DNA of 50,438 nucleotides, taken from contig PERO01000011.1 in assembly GCA_002928875.1 (NCBI GenBank), forward strand, positions 1 through 50,438, written 5' to 3'. Within the stretch, counting starts at the first letter, position 1; each line of letters opens with the position of its first letter. The position numbers and the translations under genes are program-made. The notes beneath the pieces were generated by a model, which saw only the letters and a program-made list of their open reading frames with translations, ran no database searches and had not been told where the DNA came from. This DNA comes from Methylobacterium sp. (lineage in GTDB: Bacteria; Pseudomonadota; Alphaproteobacteria; Rhizobiales; Beijerinckiaceae). Below are positions 33,358 through 43,309 of the stretch, piece by piece.

Positions 33358-34243
33358 TACTTCCCTGAAGTTCCGAGCGCAGCAAGGCCTCGAATGCCTC
33401 CGCGCCGCCGCCGACACCCTGCCCCAGACCGCGATGGAAATGCACGGTGAAGCGACGCGGCGTCTCGATCTCCAGGAGCCGCAGGCGTGTTCGATCCGCC
33501 GCGCGGGCGGAGAATTCATCAACGATCGTCACCCCCATTCCGGCCTCGGCCAGCGCGATCGCGCTCTCGGCAAAGCGGACGAGATGGCCCCAGGCGGGGT
33601 GCAAGCCGGCATCGGAGAGCAGCCCGGCGAGCATTTCCCCATGCATGGATCGGGGCTCGAACAGGAGCCAGTTCGGCTCAAGAGGTGCGAGATCCGACAG
33701 GGTTCGGACCTGCGCATAATCCGGGCGCTGGGGAAGCACCAGCAATGGCCGCCCCGTGCCGACTTCCACGCTCCGCACATCGTGATGGAGAATGGGGTAA
33801 AGCGTCAGCGCCGCATCGCCCTGCTGGTCCACGAGATAACCCATGACCTGCGAGACCGAGAGCACATCGAGCCGAACGGACAACCGCGGATCGCGTTCCG
33901 CCAGCCGGGCCAGGCAATTCGGCGCGAGCCCGCGCCCGAGGCTGGGCGAGGCACCAAGGCGAAAAAGGGAGCGTCCCGACCGCGACGTCAGCGCTGCCCG
34001 GTCGATGGCGCCGCGCATCTGTTCGAAGGCGCGATCGACTTCGCCGAGAAAACGCCCGGCCTCGGGCGTGGGCAGGATGCGGCCCTTCACCCGGTCGAAC
34101 AGGGTTATGCCGAGTTGATCCTCGATGCGCAGGATCATGCGCGTCACGGTCGGCTGGGAGATGCGCAGGTCGCGCGCTGCACCAACCAGACTGCCGGCCC
34201 GCATGACGGCCGTGAAGACTTCGATCTGGCGGAATGTGAGCAT
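33353..34243 (-). CDS. LysR-family regulator downstream of the second ABC system
   Basis: 296-residue LysR regulator: LTFRQIEVFTAVMRAGSLVGAA, RISQPTVTRMILRIEDQLG as helix-turn-helix, FDRVKGRILPTPEAG as the wing, then an effector domain from about 90. The start at 34243 is chosen at the domain beginning; the frame extends upstream only as antisense-type text of the permease. It follows the permease by 47 bases and precedes the tctC-like gene by 94, so it may control either group. Confidence 0.9.
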   Translation of the reverse strand: MLTFRQIEVFTAVMRAGSLVGAARDLRISQPTVTRMILRIEDQLGITLFDRVKGRILPTPEAGRFLGEVDRAFEQMRGAIDRAALTSRSGRSLFRLGASPSLGRGLAPNCLARLAERDPRLSVRLDVLSVSQVMGYLVDQQGDAALTLYPILHHDVRSVEVGTGRPLLVLPQRPDYAQVRTLSDLAPLEPNWLLFEPRSMHGEMLAGLLSDAGLHPAWGHLVRFAESAIALAEAGMGVTIVDEFSARAADRTRLRLLEIETPRRFTVHFHRGLGQGVGGGAEAFEALLRSELQGSI

Positions 34244-34290
34244 GATCCGCCATAGCCTTAGGGCAGAGAATTGTCGAGACGAGCCCTGCG

Positions 34291-35139
34291 TCAGGGCGCG
34301 CGTCCCTTTCCCGCCCATTCCCCAAGGCCCATGACCAGGGTGCAGAGCGCGGCAAGCACGAGGCCGAGCGTCGCGGTGACGGCGAAATCCGACCCCGCAT
34401 CGGAAACCATCGTGAAAAGCTGCAGGGGCAGGATGTTCACCTGCGTGCCGACCAGCGCCAGCGCCGTGCCATAGGCGCCGATCGCCACGGCCGAGACCAG
34501 CGCGAAGGCCGAGATCATCGGCGCCTTCAATTGCGGCAGCAGGATATCCATCAGCGTGCGCATGCGGTTCGCACCGAGGCTTTCGGCCGCAGCCAGCTGG
34601 GCTGTGTCGAAATTCACGAGCACCGGAGTGAGCATCATCACGACACGCGGGATGAGGTAATACGCGTAGACGAAGGCGAGCCCATAAGGCGAATAGACCC
34701 CTTGCGAGAACGCCACCGGGTCGATGCCGACAATCCGCTCGAGCAGCAGTGTCACGAAGCCCGCGCGCCCGAAGGCGAGGATGAAGCCGTAGGCGACGAT
34801 CAGCCCGGAAAAGGTGAGGGGCAGGGCGATCAGGAATTGCCAGGCGAGCCTTGGCTTTTCGGCCATGCGCGCGAGCCTCAGGGCCACCGCGAGGCCTACG
34901 CCCAGCGAAATCGTCGCGGCGAGCACGCCCAGCACCAGCGAATTGAGAAGGCCGGTCCAGAAGGGGCGCGAGGCCAGCAGCGTGCGCAGCCCATGCGTGC
35001 CGCCGGCAACCGCCTCGGCCACCACGAAGCCGAGGGGAATGAAGAAAAACAGCAGGAACAGCAGAAGTCCGGGCGATGCGAGCATCGCCCGGGTGCCCGC
35101 GCCGTTGCGGGAGGACAAGCCGGCGCGGGGAAACGCCAT
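34291..35139 (-). CDS. ABC transporter permease (ferric/2-aminoethylphosphonate/spermidine type), first of two in the system
   Basis: 282-residue inner-membrane permease with about six helices; the EAA loop reads AAAESLGANRMRTLMDILLPQL. The binding protein stop and this start coincide at 35139, so they are translationally coupled. It pairs with the other permease at 37340-38164 to form the channel of a FbpB/PotBC-like importer. Confidence 0.88.
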   Translation of the reverse strand: MAFPRAGLSSRNGAGTRAMLASPGLLLFLLFFFIPLGFVVAEAVAGGTHGLRTLLASRPFWTGLLNSLVLGVLAATISLGVGLAVALRLARMAEKPRLAWQFLIALPLTFSGLIVAYGFILAFGRAGFVTLLLERIVGIDPVAFSQGVYSPYGLAFVYAYYLIPRVVMMLTPVLVNFDTAQLAAAESLGANRMRTLMDILLPQLKAPMISAFALVSAVAIGAYGTALALVGTQVNILPLQLFTMVSDAGSDFAVTATLGLVLAALCTLVMGLGEWAGKGRAP

Positions 35140-36233
35140 CAGAGCGCGGCCTTGGCCCAGCCGCCCTGCAGCGCCTGAAGCTGCGCGGCGGACTGATCAA
35201 GATCGAGCAACGTCGATTTCGCGTGAGTCACGAGACGCGACTTCACCGCATCCGGCAGGGCCACGCCCGGCACGGACGGGGTGACGAAGCCTTCCGCGAA
35301 CAGAGCCTGGCCGGCATCCGAGAGGATGAAGTTCAGCCAGAGCTTCGCGGCATTGGGGTTCGGGCCGTTCTTCACGAGGCTGATCGTGTAGGGCGCGGCA
35401 ACCGTGCCCTCGGCCGGGGAGACGACCTCGACATCATCACCCATGCCATCCATGAACTTCGCGCGCAGGCCGTCATTGACGAAATTCACCCAGATCGGGA
35501 TCTCGCCCTTCACGAACTGCGCATAGGGCGTGGTGCCCACCACACGCAGCACGTTCCCGCCCTTGTGGAGCTGCTCCATGTATTTCAGGCCGGGCTCGAG
35601 ATTGGTGTAGCTGCCGCCCTGCGCGAAATTCGCCGCCCAGGTGAAGACCTGGCCGACGCCCGTGGAGCGCGGATCGAGATAGACGATGTTGCCCTTGTAT
35701 TCGGGCTTGGCGAGGTCGGCGAAGCTCTTCGGGGTGTTCTTCACGAGCTTCTTGTTCACGATGAACACGATTTCGAGCTGGTGGATGGTGAACCACTCAC
35801 CGGCCGGATGCTTCGCGAGTGCCGGAAGCTTGTCGAAATTGGTCGGCTTGAACGGGGCGAGCAGGCCGCGCTTCTGGGCATCCACGCCATTCGCGCCGAA
35901 ATAGTAGATCGTGTCGACCTGCGGGCGGTTCTTGGTGCGATCGAGTGCGTTCACCGCCACGCCCGAGCCGACATCGTTATAGACGAGGTTGATGTTGGGG
36001 TAGCGCTGGCCGAAAGCGCGGAACAGGGCCGCCCAGTTGGCCCAGGTCGGGCCGGTATTGTTCGAAATCACCATGCCTTCCTTCAGCGCTTCCTCATAGA
36101 GCGCCTTCTCGCCGGCATAGAGTTCGGGGCCGGCGGTGACATTGGCGGGGGCCTGCGCGCGGGCCGGTGCCACGGTGAGCGCCAGCGCGGAAGCGCCGAG
36201 GCCTTGCAGCAGAATGCGACGGTCGATGGTCAT
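35139..36233 (-). CDS. Extracellular solute-binding protein of the second ABC system, Tat-exported
   Basis: 364-residue binding protein of the ferric/thiamine/phosphonate-like group (SBP family 1/6). Leader DRRILLQGLGASALALTVAP is Tat-like. The body includes NDVGSGVAVNALDR, DTIYYFGANGVDAQKRG, YKGNIVYLDPRSTGVGQVFT and VSPAEGTVAAPYTISLVK. Its close structural parallel in the window is the binding protein at 43310, which shares the PxEGTVxxPYxIxLVK segment and LNFILSDxGQ. The ligand is not identifiable; phosphonate, phosphodiester or metal complexes are possible. Confidence 0.88.
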   Translation of the reverse strand: MTIDRRILLQGLGASALALTVAPARAQAPANVTAGPELYAGEKALYEEALKEGMVISNNTGPTWANWAALFRAFGQRYPNINLVYNDVGSGVAVNALDRTKNRPQVDTIYYFGANGVDAQKRGLLAPFKPTNFDKLPALAKHPAGEWFTIHQLEIVFIVNKKLVKNTPKSFADLAKPEYKGNIVYLDPRSTGVGQVFTWAANFAQGGSYTNLEPGLKYMEQLHKGGNVLRVVGTTPYAQFVKGEIPIWVNFVNDGLRAKFMDGMGDDVEVVSPAEGTVAAPYTISLVKNGPNPNAAKLWLNFILSDAGQALFAEGFVTPSVPGVALPDAVKSRLVTHAKSTLLDLDQSAAQLQALQGGWAKAAL

Positions 36234-36251
36234 GCAATGCTCCTCTGGAGA

Positions 36252-37339
<1,088 letters not shown>

Positions 37340-37343
<4 letters not shown>

Positions 37344-38164
37344 GCCACGCCTCCCCGGCCTGCGGTCGCGCCGCGCGCAACCAGCGATCCCGCGATCGCC
37401 GCGAGCAGTGCCAGCGCGAGAAGCACCACGGTCGCAGCACAGGCAAAGCCCGTCGCGCCATAGAAGGCCTGAAGCAGCACGATAGGATAAGTGCGGTGCA
37501 GAAAGCCGGCTATGAGGTTCGTGAGCTGGAATTCGCCGATCGACAAGGCCGCGACGAGGATCGACGCCGAAGCGATGGAATGCACGAGGCCGGGCAGCAC
37601 GATATCGAGGAATCGCCGATGGAAGGGCGCGCCGAGCGATTCCGCAGCCTGCTCCAGCGCCTCCACCCCCTGCAGTTTCAGATCGGCCACCAGCGTCTGC
37701 AGGAAGTAGGGCAGGCACACCACGACATGCGCCGCAACCGTCAGCCACCCCGCTCCCAGGAAGGGCAGTGCATCGGTGGAAAAGGCGAGCATGTAGCCGA
37801 AGCCCAGCACCACGGCGGGGGCTGCAACGGGCGTGAGATAGAGGATGCGCCCGAACATCGCGAGCCCAGGGCTCTTTGCCATCGCCACGGCATGGGCCAG
37901 AGGCGCGCCGATCAGAATGCAGACGACCACGGTGGAGGCGCAAACCCAGAGGCTGGTGATGAAGGCCTTCTGGAAGGTGGGGTTCGCCACGAGCGTCTCG
38001 AACCAGCGGCCCGTGAGGCCCACCGGGAGCAACGTGTTGCTCCACACCCCGCCGACCGAACCCACAAGGATCAGCGCCATCGGCGTGACGAGATAGGCCG
38101 CGTAGAGCGCAAGCGCCGCGCTGCCGAGGCCAGTCGGGCGGCCGGAAATCGCCATGCCGCTCAT
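37340..38164 (-). CDS. ABC transporter permease, second of two in the second ABC system
   Basis: 274-residue permease with six predicted helices and the EAA loop (LEQAAESLGAPFHRRFLDIVLPGL). Its ATG (38164) overlaps the LOG-family stop by four bases, so the whole set LOG-permease-ATPase-binding protein-permease is one coupled unit. The start MSGMAISGR is chosen at this overlap. Confidence 0.9.
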
Positions 38165-38784
38165 GGCGCGATCCTGAAATACCGCTCGGCAATGGCCTCC
38201 ATGGCGGTCTCGATCTCCGCACATTCGAGCGCGCCATCGACCCGGTTCGCATCGGGCATGGTGATGACGAGACGCCCCATCTTCAGGCCAAGCGCGATCT
38301 CGGACAGCGTGCCATGCCCGCCGCCGACCGCAACAAGCGCAAAGCAGGCCGAGGCGATGATGGCGTTGCGCGCTTCGCCAATCCCGCTGGCGATGGGCAC
38401 GCTCACGAACGGGTTCGCGCTGAGGGGATCGCTGGCAGGCAGCACGCCGATCACCAGCCCGCCCGCCTCGGTCGCGCCGCGCGAGGCGGCCTGCATGCAG
38501 CCGCCGCGCCCGCCGCAGATCAGCGGCAGGCCCAGTTGCGCGATGCCCCGCCCCGCGGATTCGGCCATGGCCAGTTCGGACGCGGAAGCATCATTCGGGC
38601 CGATCACACCCACCGGCAGGCGTCGTGCGCCGGCCTTCATCGCGATGCGAAGCGCCTCACGCGCCGCAATCGCGTTTCCGAGGCCAGGGTCGGGCTCTGC
38701 TGGCACCCAGCGATGCGCGGCCCAATCGAAACGGCGTCCGGCATCGTCCCGCAGGCAATCGGGCAGGGTCAGAAACAGGGTCAT
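38161..38784 (-). CDS. LOG/SLOG-family nucleotide-binding protein (TIGR00725-like)
   Basis: 207-residue Rossmann-like protein of the lysine-decarboxylase-like LOG superfamily. It has RRLPVGVIGPND, the core ICGGRGGCMQAASRGATEAGG followed by IGVLP, and FALVAVGGGHGTLSEIALGL, which stands for the usual PGGxGTxxE motif with Pro replaced by Val-Gly. LOG enzymes release free bases from nucleotide monophosphates; others in the superfamily sense nucleotides. About 50 residues precede the fold. It is the first gene of an ABC operon, which is unusual, and divergent from a DeoR regulator. Confidence 0.75.
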   Translation of the reverse strand: MTLFLTLPDCLRDDAGRRFDWAAHRWVPAEPDPGLGNAIAAREALRIAMKAGARRLPVGVIGPNDASASELAMAESAGRGIAQLGLPLICGGRGGCMQAASRGATEAGGLVIGVLPASDPLSANPFVSVPIASGIGEARNAIIASACFALVAVGGGHGTLSEIALGLKMGRLVITMPDANRVDGALECAEIETAMEAIAERYFRIAP

Positions 38785-38820
38785 GGTCTGGCGCTTCCTC
38801 GGGGCTCTCTCTGGAGCAAT

Positions 38821-38867
38821 TGGAAGATATCTTCCATTTAACGCCGTCAGATGTCAATTATATGACA
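38821..38867. promoter_or_regulatory. Two palindromes in the LOG/DeoR divergent region: probable DeoR operators
   Basis: TGGAAGATATCTTCCA (38821-38836) is a perfect 16-bp palindrome. TGTCA-attata-TGACA (38852-38867) is a second inverted repeat 31 bp further. Both lie in the 127-base gap between divergent starts, so one regulator could control both directions. Confidence 0.65.
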
Positions 38868-38911
38868 GACTGCCGTTTCGTGGTATGGAGGCCTCGACAG
38901 GGAGAGTCGCG

Positions 38912-39691
38912 ATGCTGGACGAGAACAACCTCAATGATCGCCAAAGCCAGATTATCGAGCGGGTCGAGCGACTTGGCTTCGTGACGATCGAGGCGCTGGC
39001 GGAGGAGTTCTGCGTTTCGAGCCAGACCGTGCGCCGCGAGATCATCCGGCTGGACGAACTCGGTCTCATCCAGCGCTTCCATGGCGGGGCGGGGCGTCGC
39101 GGTTCGGGTGAACGCCTCAGCCATGAGGTCAAGCGCGAGCGCGAGGCCGGCCACAAGGCCCGGATCGGCGCGTTGATGGCGAGCCGCGTGCAGGAGGGCC
39201 AATCGATCTTTCTGGATGTCGGCACCACAGCCGAGGCCACCGCGCAGGCGCTTCGGACGAAAGGGCGGCTGACGGTCGTGACCCCGAGCGCCAACATCGC
39301 GCAGATCCTTTTCGATGCGCCCGGCCTCGAGATCATCCTCACGGGCGGACGGGTGATCGGCCGCGATCTCTCCATGGCCGGCCCGGTGGCCCTCGCCCAT
39401 GTGAAGCGCCATCGCTTCGATTGGGCGATCATCGCCTGCTCGGCCATCGAGGATGGCGGGGCGGTGCTCGATTTCGATGCCGACAAGATCGCGCTGAAGC
39501 AGGCGGCCATGGAAGTCTCGCGCAGGCAGGCGCTGATCGCCGATTCCTCGAAATTCGCCCGCTCCGCCCGGCTGGAGATCGCAAGGCTGGACAGCTTCGA
39601 CCTTCTGGTGACGGACGCCCCTCTCCCTGCGCCCCTGCGCGCCCGGATGGACGCCCAACGTGTTCTCGCCCCCGGACCGGGAATGACGTGA
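38912..39691 (+). CDS. DeoR-family transcriptional regulator
   Basis: 259-residue regulator. Winged helix at about 8-62: RQSQIIERVERLGFVTIEAL, EEFCVSSQTVRREIIRLDEL. The DeoR sensor domain follows, with FLDVGTTAEATAQAL, VTPSANIAQIL and LTGGRVIGRDLSMAG. DeoR proteins usually sense phosphorylated sugars. The start at 38912 follows GGGAGA. It is divergent from the LOG-ABC operon and its probable repressor; a phosphorylated ligand derived from the imported compound is inference. Confidence 0.92.
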   Translation: MLDENNLNDRQSQIIERVERLGFVTIEALAEEFCVSSQTVRREIIRLDELGLIQRFHGGAGRRGSGERLSHEVKREREAGHKARIGALMASRVQEGQSIFLDVGTTAEATAQALRTKGRLTVVTPSANIAQILFDAPGLEIILTGGRVIGRDLSMAGPVALAHVKRHRFDWAIIACSAIEDGGAVLDFDADKIALKQAAMEVSRRQALIADSSKFARSARLEIARLDSFDLLVTDAPLPAPLRARMDAQRVLAPGPGMT

Positions 39692-39737
39692 AGCCCGGCG
39701 GCTCGAGTGCGCCTTACGCAAGCGCTTGAGCGGCGCG

Positions 39738-40580
39738 TCAGAGCAGCTTGCCGTCTTCGCCGAAGAACGGATGCGGACCGTCAAAGGTCCCGACCGGCAC
39801 GAGATGGGTGACCAAGGCTTCCGTCTCGGGCCACCACACATGCAGGTGAAAGCCCGGCGGTTCGAGCCTGAAGGATGGCGCGAGCGACCCGTCGAGATCC
39901 AGAGCCACGGCATGGTTGGGGGCGGGAGCGATGGTTGCGATCGTTCCCGCAAAGGCGGTCAGCACCGGACGGTGCACATGCCCGGCGGCGATGAGGCGCA
40001 CATCGCCATGGCGCCGCACCAGAGTTTCGAGTTGGGCGTGATCGCGGAGATTCTGCCGATCCATATGCTCGATACCGGTCAGAAAAGGCGGATGGTGCAG
40101 GAAGATCAGAACCCGGCGACGGGCTGCCGCGTAGAGTTCACGCTGAAGCCAGTCGAGTGTCTCGCCGTCGAGCGTGCCATAGGGCTGGCGGGGCGTGCTC
40201 GAATCCACGATCAGCAGCGTCAGCGGGCCGAGGTCATGTCGTGTGTTGCACGCGAGGTCGGTCGCGAAGGGCTGATGGGGAAAGGCACGGCGCAGGTGGA
40301 CGCGGTCATCGTGATTGCCGGGACAGACCAGCAGCGGCAGGGACAATCCGGAGAGCAACGCGCCGAGATGCGCATATTCCTCCGGGCTGCCCCCATCGAC
40401 GAGGTCGCCCGTGGCGATCACGAGGTCCGGGCGCGGATGCAAGGCCTCGAGCGTCTCGATCAGCCTGACGAGAGCCTGGGCGGTATCCACCTTGCCATAG
40501 GCCAGGGCTCCCGGCGGCTTGATGTGCAGGTCGGTGATCTGGGCGATCAGCAGGGGGCGGCTCATGAATGTCAGGCTCAT
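39738..40580 (-). CDS. Calcineurin-like metallophosphodiesterase (GpdQ/CpdA type)
   Basis: 280-residue class III phosphodiesterase with the full metal-site set: QITDLHI, ATGDLVDGG, CPGNHDDR, FLHHPPF and AAGHVHRP. It lacks a signal peptide, so it acts in the cytoplasm on an imported compound. Last gene of the LacI-regulated ABC operon, 5 bases after the ATPase stop. Relatives cleave cyclic nucleotides (CpdA) or glycerophosphodiesters (GpdQ). Two equivalent start codons (40580 and 40565) result from a 15-bp tandem duplication; the first has the better-spaced AGGA ribosome site. Confidence 0.88.
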   Translation of the reverse strand: MSLTFMSRPLLIAQITDLHIKPPGALAYGKVDTAQALVRLIETLEALHPRPDLVIATGDLVDGGSPEEYAHLGALLSGLSLPLLVCPGNHDDRVHLRRAFPHQPFATDLACNTRHDLGPLTLLIVDSSTPRQPYGTLDGETLDWLQRELYAAARRRVLIFLHHPPFLTGIEHMDRQNLRDHAQLETLVRRHGDVRLIAAGHVHRPVLTAFAGTIATIAPAPNHAVALDLDGSLAPSFRLEPPGFHLHVWWPETEALVTHLVPVGTFDGPHPFFGEDGKLL

Positions 40581-40589
40581 GAATGTCAG
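40560..40589. repeat. 15-bp perfect tandem duplication covering the phosphodiesterase start codon
   Basis: The unit GCTCATGAATGTCAG occurs twice without interruption. On the minus strand each unit carries an ATG in the phosphodiesterase frame, so the protein begins MSLTFMS. The second unit also overlaps the ATPase stop codon. Confidence 0.9.
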
Positions 40590-41629
40590 TCCTGGAGAAT
40601 GCGGAGGGCCTGCGGAGCGACGGCGAGACCCACGCGATCGCCGGTCTTCAGCCTTGTTCTGTTCGGCGCTTCGGCGACGATCATCTCGGCGGCCGCGCCT
40701 GCGATGGTGACCCGTTGCCGATCCCCGAGGAAGCTGACGCCCTGCACGGTGCCGGTCCAGTCTTCGCCCGCGGGGGCGCGGATCTCGATGGCCTCGGGGC
40801 GCAGCATGATCGTGCAACGCCCCTCCGCAGGGGGTTCCGGAAGCATCAGCTGACCGCCCGGAAACCGGATGCTTCCCTCCGATGCCATCCCCTCGATGAC
40901 ATTCGCGGCCCCGATGAACTCCGCAACAAAGCGGCTGTTCGGCTCGAAATAGACCTCGCGCGGTGTGCCGACCTGCACGATCTCACCCTGTTTCATCACG
41001 ACAATACGGTCGCCGAGGCTCATCGCCTCGGCCTGATCATGCGTGACATAGATCGCGGTAATGCCGAGCGATCGCAGAAGCTGGTCGAGTTCGGTGCGCA
41101 GACGATCGCGGAGGGCTGCATCGAGCGCCGTCAACGGCTCGTCGAGGAGGAGCACGCGCGGCCGGATCGCGACGGCGCGCGCCAGAGCCACACGCTGGCG
41201 CTGGCCACCCGAAAGCTGGTCGATGCGCCGGTCGCGCAAGGGCTCGATACCGGTCAGAGCCAGCATCTCCGCGACACGCTTCGCGCGTTCGGCTGGCGGC
41301 ACCTTACGGATTTTCAGACCGTATCCAATGTTCTCGGCCACGGTCATGTTCGGAAACAGCGCATAGGACTGGAAGACCATGCCGATATTGCGGTGCTCGA
41401 TCTCGGTTTCCGTCACATCCGCGCCGTCGAAGAGCACGCGGCCACCGGCATCGGGTTTTTCCAGTCCGGCGACGATGCGCAGACAGGTGGTCTTTCCGCA
41501 GCCGGAAGGCCCGAGGAACACGAGGGTTTCGCCCTTCGCGACCGTCAGATCGGTCGGCTTGAGCGCTCTTGTCCCATCGGGAAAGGTCTTGGCGATGGCG
41601 CGCAGGGATACGCTGACACCGGTGCTCAT
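40586..41629 (-). CDS. ABC transporter ATPase of the LacI-controlled system
   Basis: 347-residue ATPase of the UgpC/PotA/FbpC kind: Walker A GPSGCGKTT, Q-loop FQSYALFPNMT, signature LSGGQRQRVALARAVA, Walker B LLLDEPLTALDAA, switch THDQAEAMSLG, then a C-terminal TOBE domain (GVSFLGDRQRVTIAG). It starts with a four-base overlap of the permease stop. Similar in length and domain order to the ATPase at 36252, but clearly a separate gene. Confidence 0.93.
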   Translation of the reverse strand: MSTGVSVSLRAIAKTFPDGTRALKPTDLTVAKGETLVFLGPSGCGKTTCLRIVAGLEKPDAGGRVLFDGADVTETEIEHRNIGMVFQSYALFPNMTVAENIGYGLKIRKVPPAERAKRVAEMLALTGIEPLRDRRIDQLSGGQRQRVALARAVAIRPRVLLLDEPLTALDAALRDRLRTELDQLLRSLGITAIYVTHDQAEAMSLGDRIVVMKQGEIVQVGTPREVYFEPNSRFVAEFIGAANVIEGMASEGSIRFPGGQLMLPEPPAEGRCTIMLRPEAIEIRAPAGEDWTGTVQGVSFLGDRQRVTIAGAAAEMIVAEAPNRTRLKTGDRVGLAVAPQALRILQD

Positions 41630-42420
41630 GCAGACATTCCCTTGCGGCTCTTGGAGCGCGCTACAAGCTGCATCGCGACCAGTAGCGGCACGATCATGAT
41701 GAAAAAGACCAGCGTATAGGCCGAGGCGATTTCAAGCCGCATGGAGGCGTAACTGTCCGCGAGGCCCACGGGCAAGGTCTTGGTCAACGGCGTGTGCAGC
41801 ATCCAGGTGAGGTTGAACTCGCCGATCGACAGCGTCACCACCATCAGCGATCCCGCCAGCACGCCGGGCATCGCCGCCGGTATGACCACATCGAGGAAGC
41901 GGCGTAGGGGGCCGGCGCCCAGAGATGCCGCCCCCTCTTCGAGCGTCCGGATATCGATGGCGCCGAGGGTCGAGGCAACGGCGCGGACCATGAAGGGCAA
42001 TGTGAAGATGACATGGCCCGCCACGATGAACAGCGACGAGCGGCGAAACCAATCGATGTTGCCATAGAGTTGCAGCATCGCCAGCGCCACGGCGAGGCCG
42101 GGAACGGCGAGCGGAAGCGTCATCAGCTCATTCAGCGCGCGCGTCAGCGCCGAGGGACGCACGACAAAGGCGTAAGCCAGCGGAATGCCGACCAGCAGGG
42201 TGACAACCAGCGTCATCATCGCGATCGCGATCGATCGCCCGATGGTGTCGGCATAAAGGCGCCAGACCTCGAGAATCCAGTCGATCGTCAGGCCGGAGGC
42301 GATGCCGCGCGCGTAGATCTGCGTCACGCCGGCGAGCATGGACATCAGCGCCGGGACCGCCAGAAAGGCCGCCGTCAACACCGTGAAGAACAGGGCGAGC
42401 GCATAAGCCAGCCGGTTCAT
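41626..42420 (-). CDS. ABC transporter permease, LacI-controlled system, distal
   Basis: 264-residue permease with six helices and an EAA loop reading LEEGAASLGAGPLRRFLDVVIPAAM. The C-terminal basic tail SKSRKG is cytoplasmic. Three bases separate it from the preceding permease stop, and its end overlaps the ATPase start. Confidence 0.9.
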   Translation of the reverse strand: MNRLAYALALFFTVLTAAFLAVPALMSMLAGVTQIYARGIASGLTIDWILEVWRLYADTIGRSIAIAMMTLVVTLLVGIPLAYAFVVRPSALTRALNELMTLPLAVPGLAVALAMLQLYGNIDWFRRSSLFIVAGHVIFTLPFMVRAVASTLGAIDIRTLEEGAASLGAGPLRRFLDVVIPAAMPGVLAGSLMVVTLSIGEFNLTWMLHTPLTKTLPVGLADSYASMRLEIASAYTLVFFIMIVPLLVAMQLVARSKSRKGMSA

Positions 42421-42423
42421 GGC

Positions 42424-43242
42424 TCACCCCGCCGCGGCGACATTGTCGCCGCCCCTCAGGCGCGCGAGCGCCAGAATGGCCCAGGCGACGAGCCCGAGCA
42501 CAACCGAGAGCGCGGCCGCCATGGCCAGATTGGCGGCCTCGGTGAACTCCTGGTAGATTACCATGGGCAGAACGTTGATCCGCGTTGCGAGCGTGAAGGC
42601 TGTGCCGAACGCACCCATCGCGGTCGCAAAGCAGATCGATCCGGCGGCGACGAAAGCCGGAACAAGCGCCGGCAGGACGATGTCGCGCTGGATGGCGAAA
42701 GGTCCTGCCCCGAGGGATCGTGCCGCTTCGATCAGCCGGTTATCCAGCGTTTCGGCGACCCCCATGACCGTCAGCAGCACACGCGGGATCGAGAAGTAGA
42801 GATATCCCACGAAAAGCCCGGTCATCGAGTAGGCAAAGACGATGCGGTCCGCCCCGAGGGCCTCGCTGATCTGCCCCACAAGGCCAAGGCGCCCCCCGAG
42901 CATGATCACCATGAACCCGACGACCACACCGGGGAAGGCCAGCGGAAAGGTCAGGATCGCGACGAGCAAGCCGTGACCGGGGAAGCGGTTCCGGGCGAGG
43001 AAGATTCCCGCAATGCCGCCGATGAGCAATGTCGTTGCCGTGACAACCATCGAAAGCGCCACCGTCGAGAGCAGCGCATCCCGGTAGCGGGGCGTCGTCA
43101 GCACGGCGAGATAGCGCGACAATCCCGCCTCGCCGCCACTGGCGATGAATAGCAATTGCACGGCCGGGATGAGGAAGAACGCCGTGATGACGATCACGGC
43201 GGGCACCATGCAAGCGAGGGAGAACAACTGTCTGGATTTCAT
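42424..43242 (-). CDS. ABC transporter permease, LacI-controlled system, proximal
   Basis: 272-residue permease. Six helices are predicted; the EAA loop is LIEAARSLGAGPFAIQRDIVLPALV. MKSRQLF (43242) is preferred as the start; an in-frame codon at 43260 gives six further residues. It follows the binding protein gene by 67 bases and forms a heterodimeric channel with the next permease. Confidence 0.9.
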   Translation of the reverse strand: MKSRQLFSLACMVPAVIVITAFFLIPAVQLLFIASGGEAGLSRYLAVLTTPRYRDALLSTVALSMVVTATTLLIGGIAGIFLARNRFPGHGLLVAILTFPLAFPGVVVGFMVIMLGGRLGLVGQISEALGADRIVFAYSMTGLFVGYLYFSIPRVLLTVMGVAETLDNRLIEAARSLGAGPFAIQRDIVLPALVPAFVAAGSICFATAMGAFGTAFTLATRINVLPMVIYQEFTEAANLAMAAALSVVLGLVAWAILALARLRGGDNVAAAG

Positions 43243-43309
43243 CGGAAAAATCTCGCCCATCCCGCCGGCATCAGCGGAATGGGCTCTGGAGGGAGCATGT
43301 CCTCGTCCG

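Noticed and set aside
33353..35200. 615-codon minus-strand protein
   Set aside because: The LysR protein begins at 34243; everything before it is an out-of-frame reading of the permease gene.
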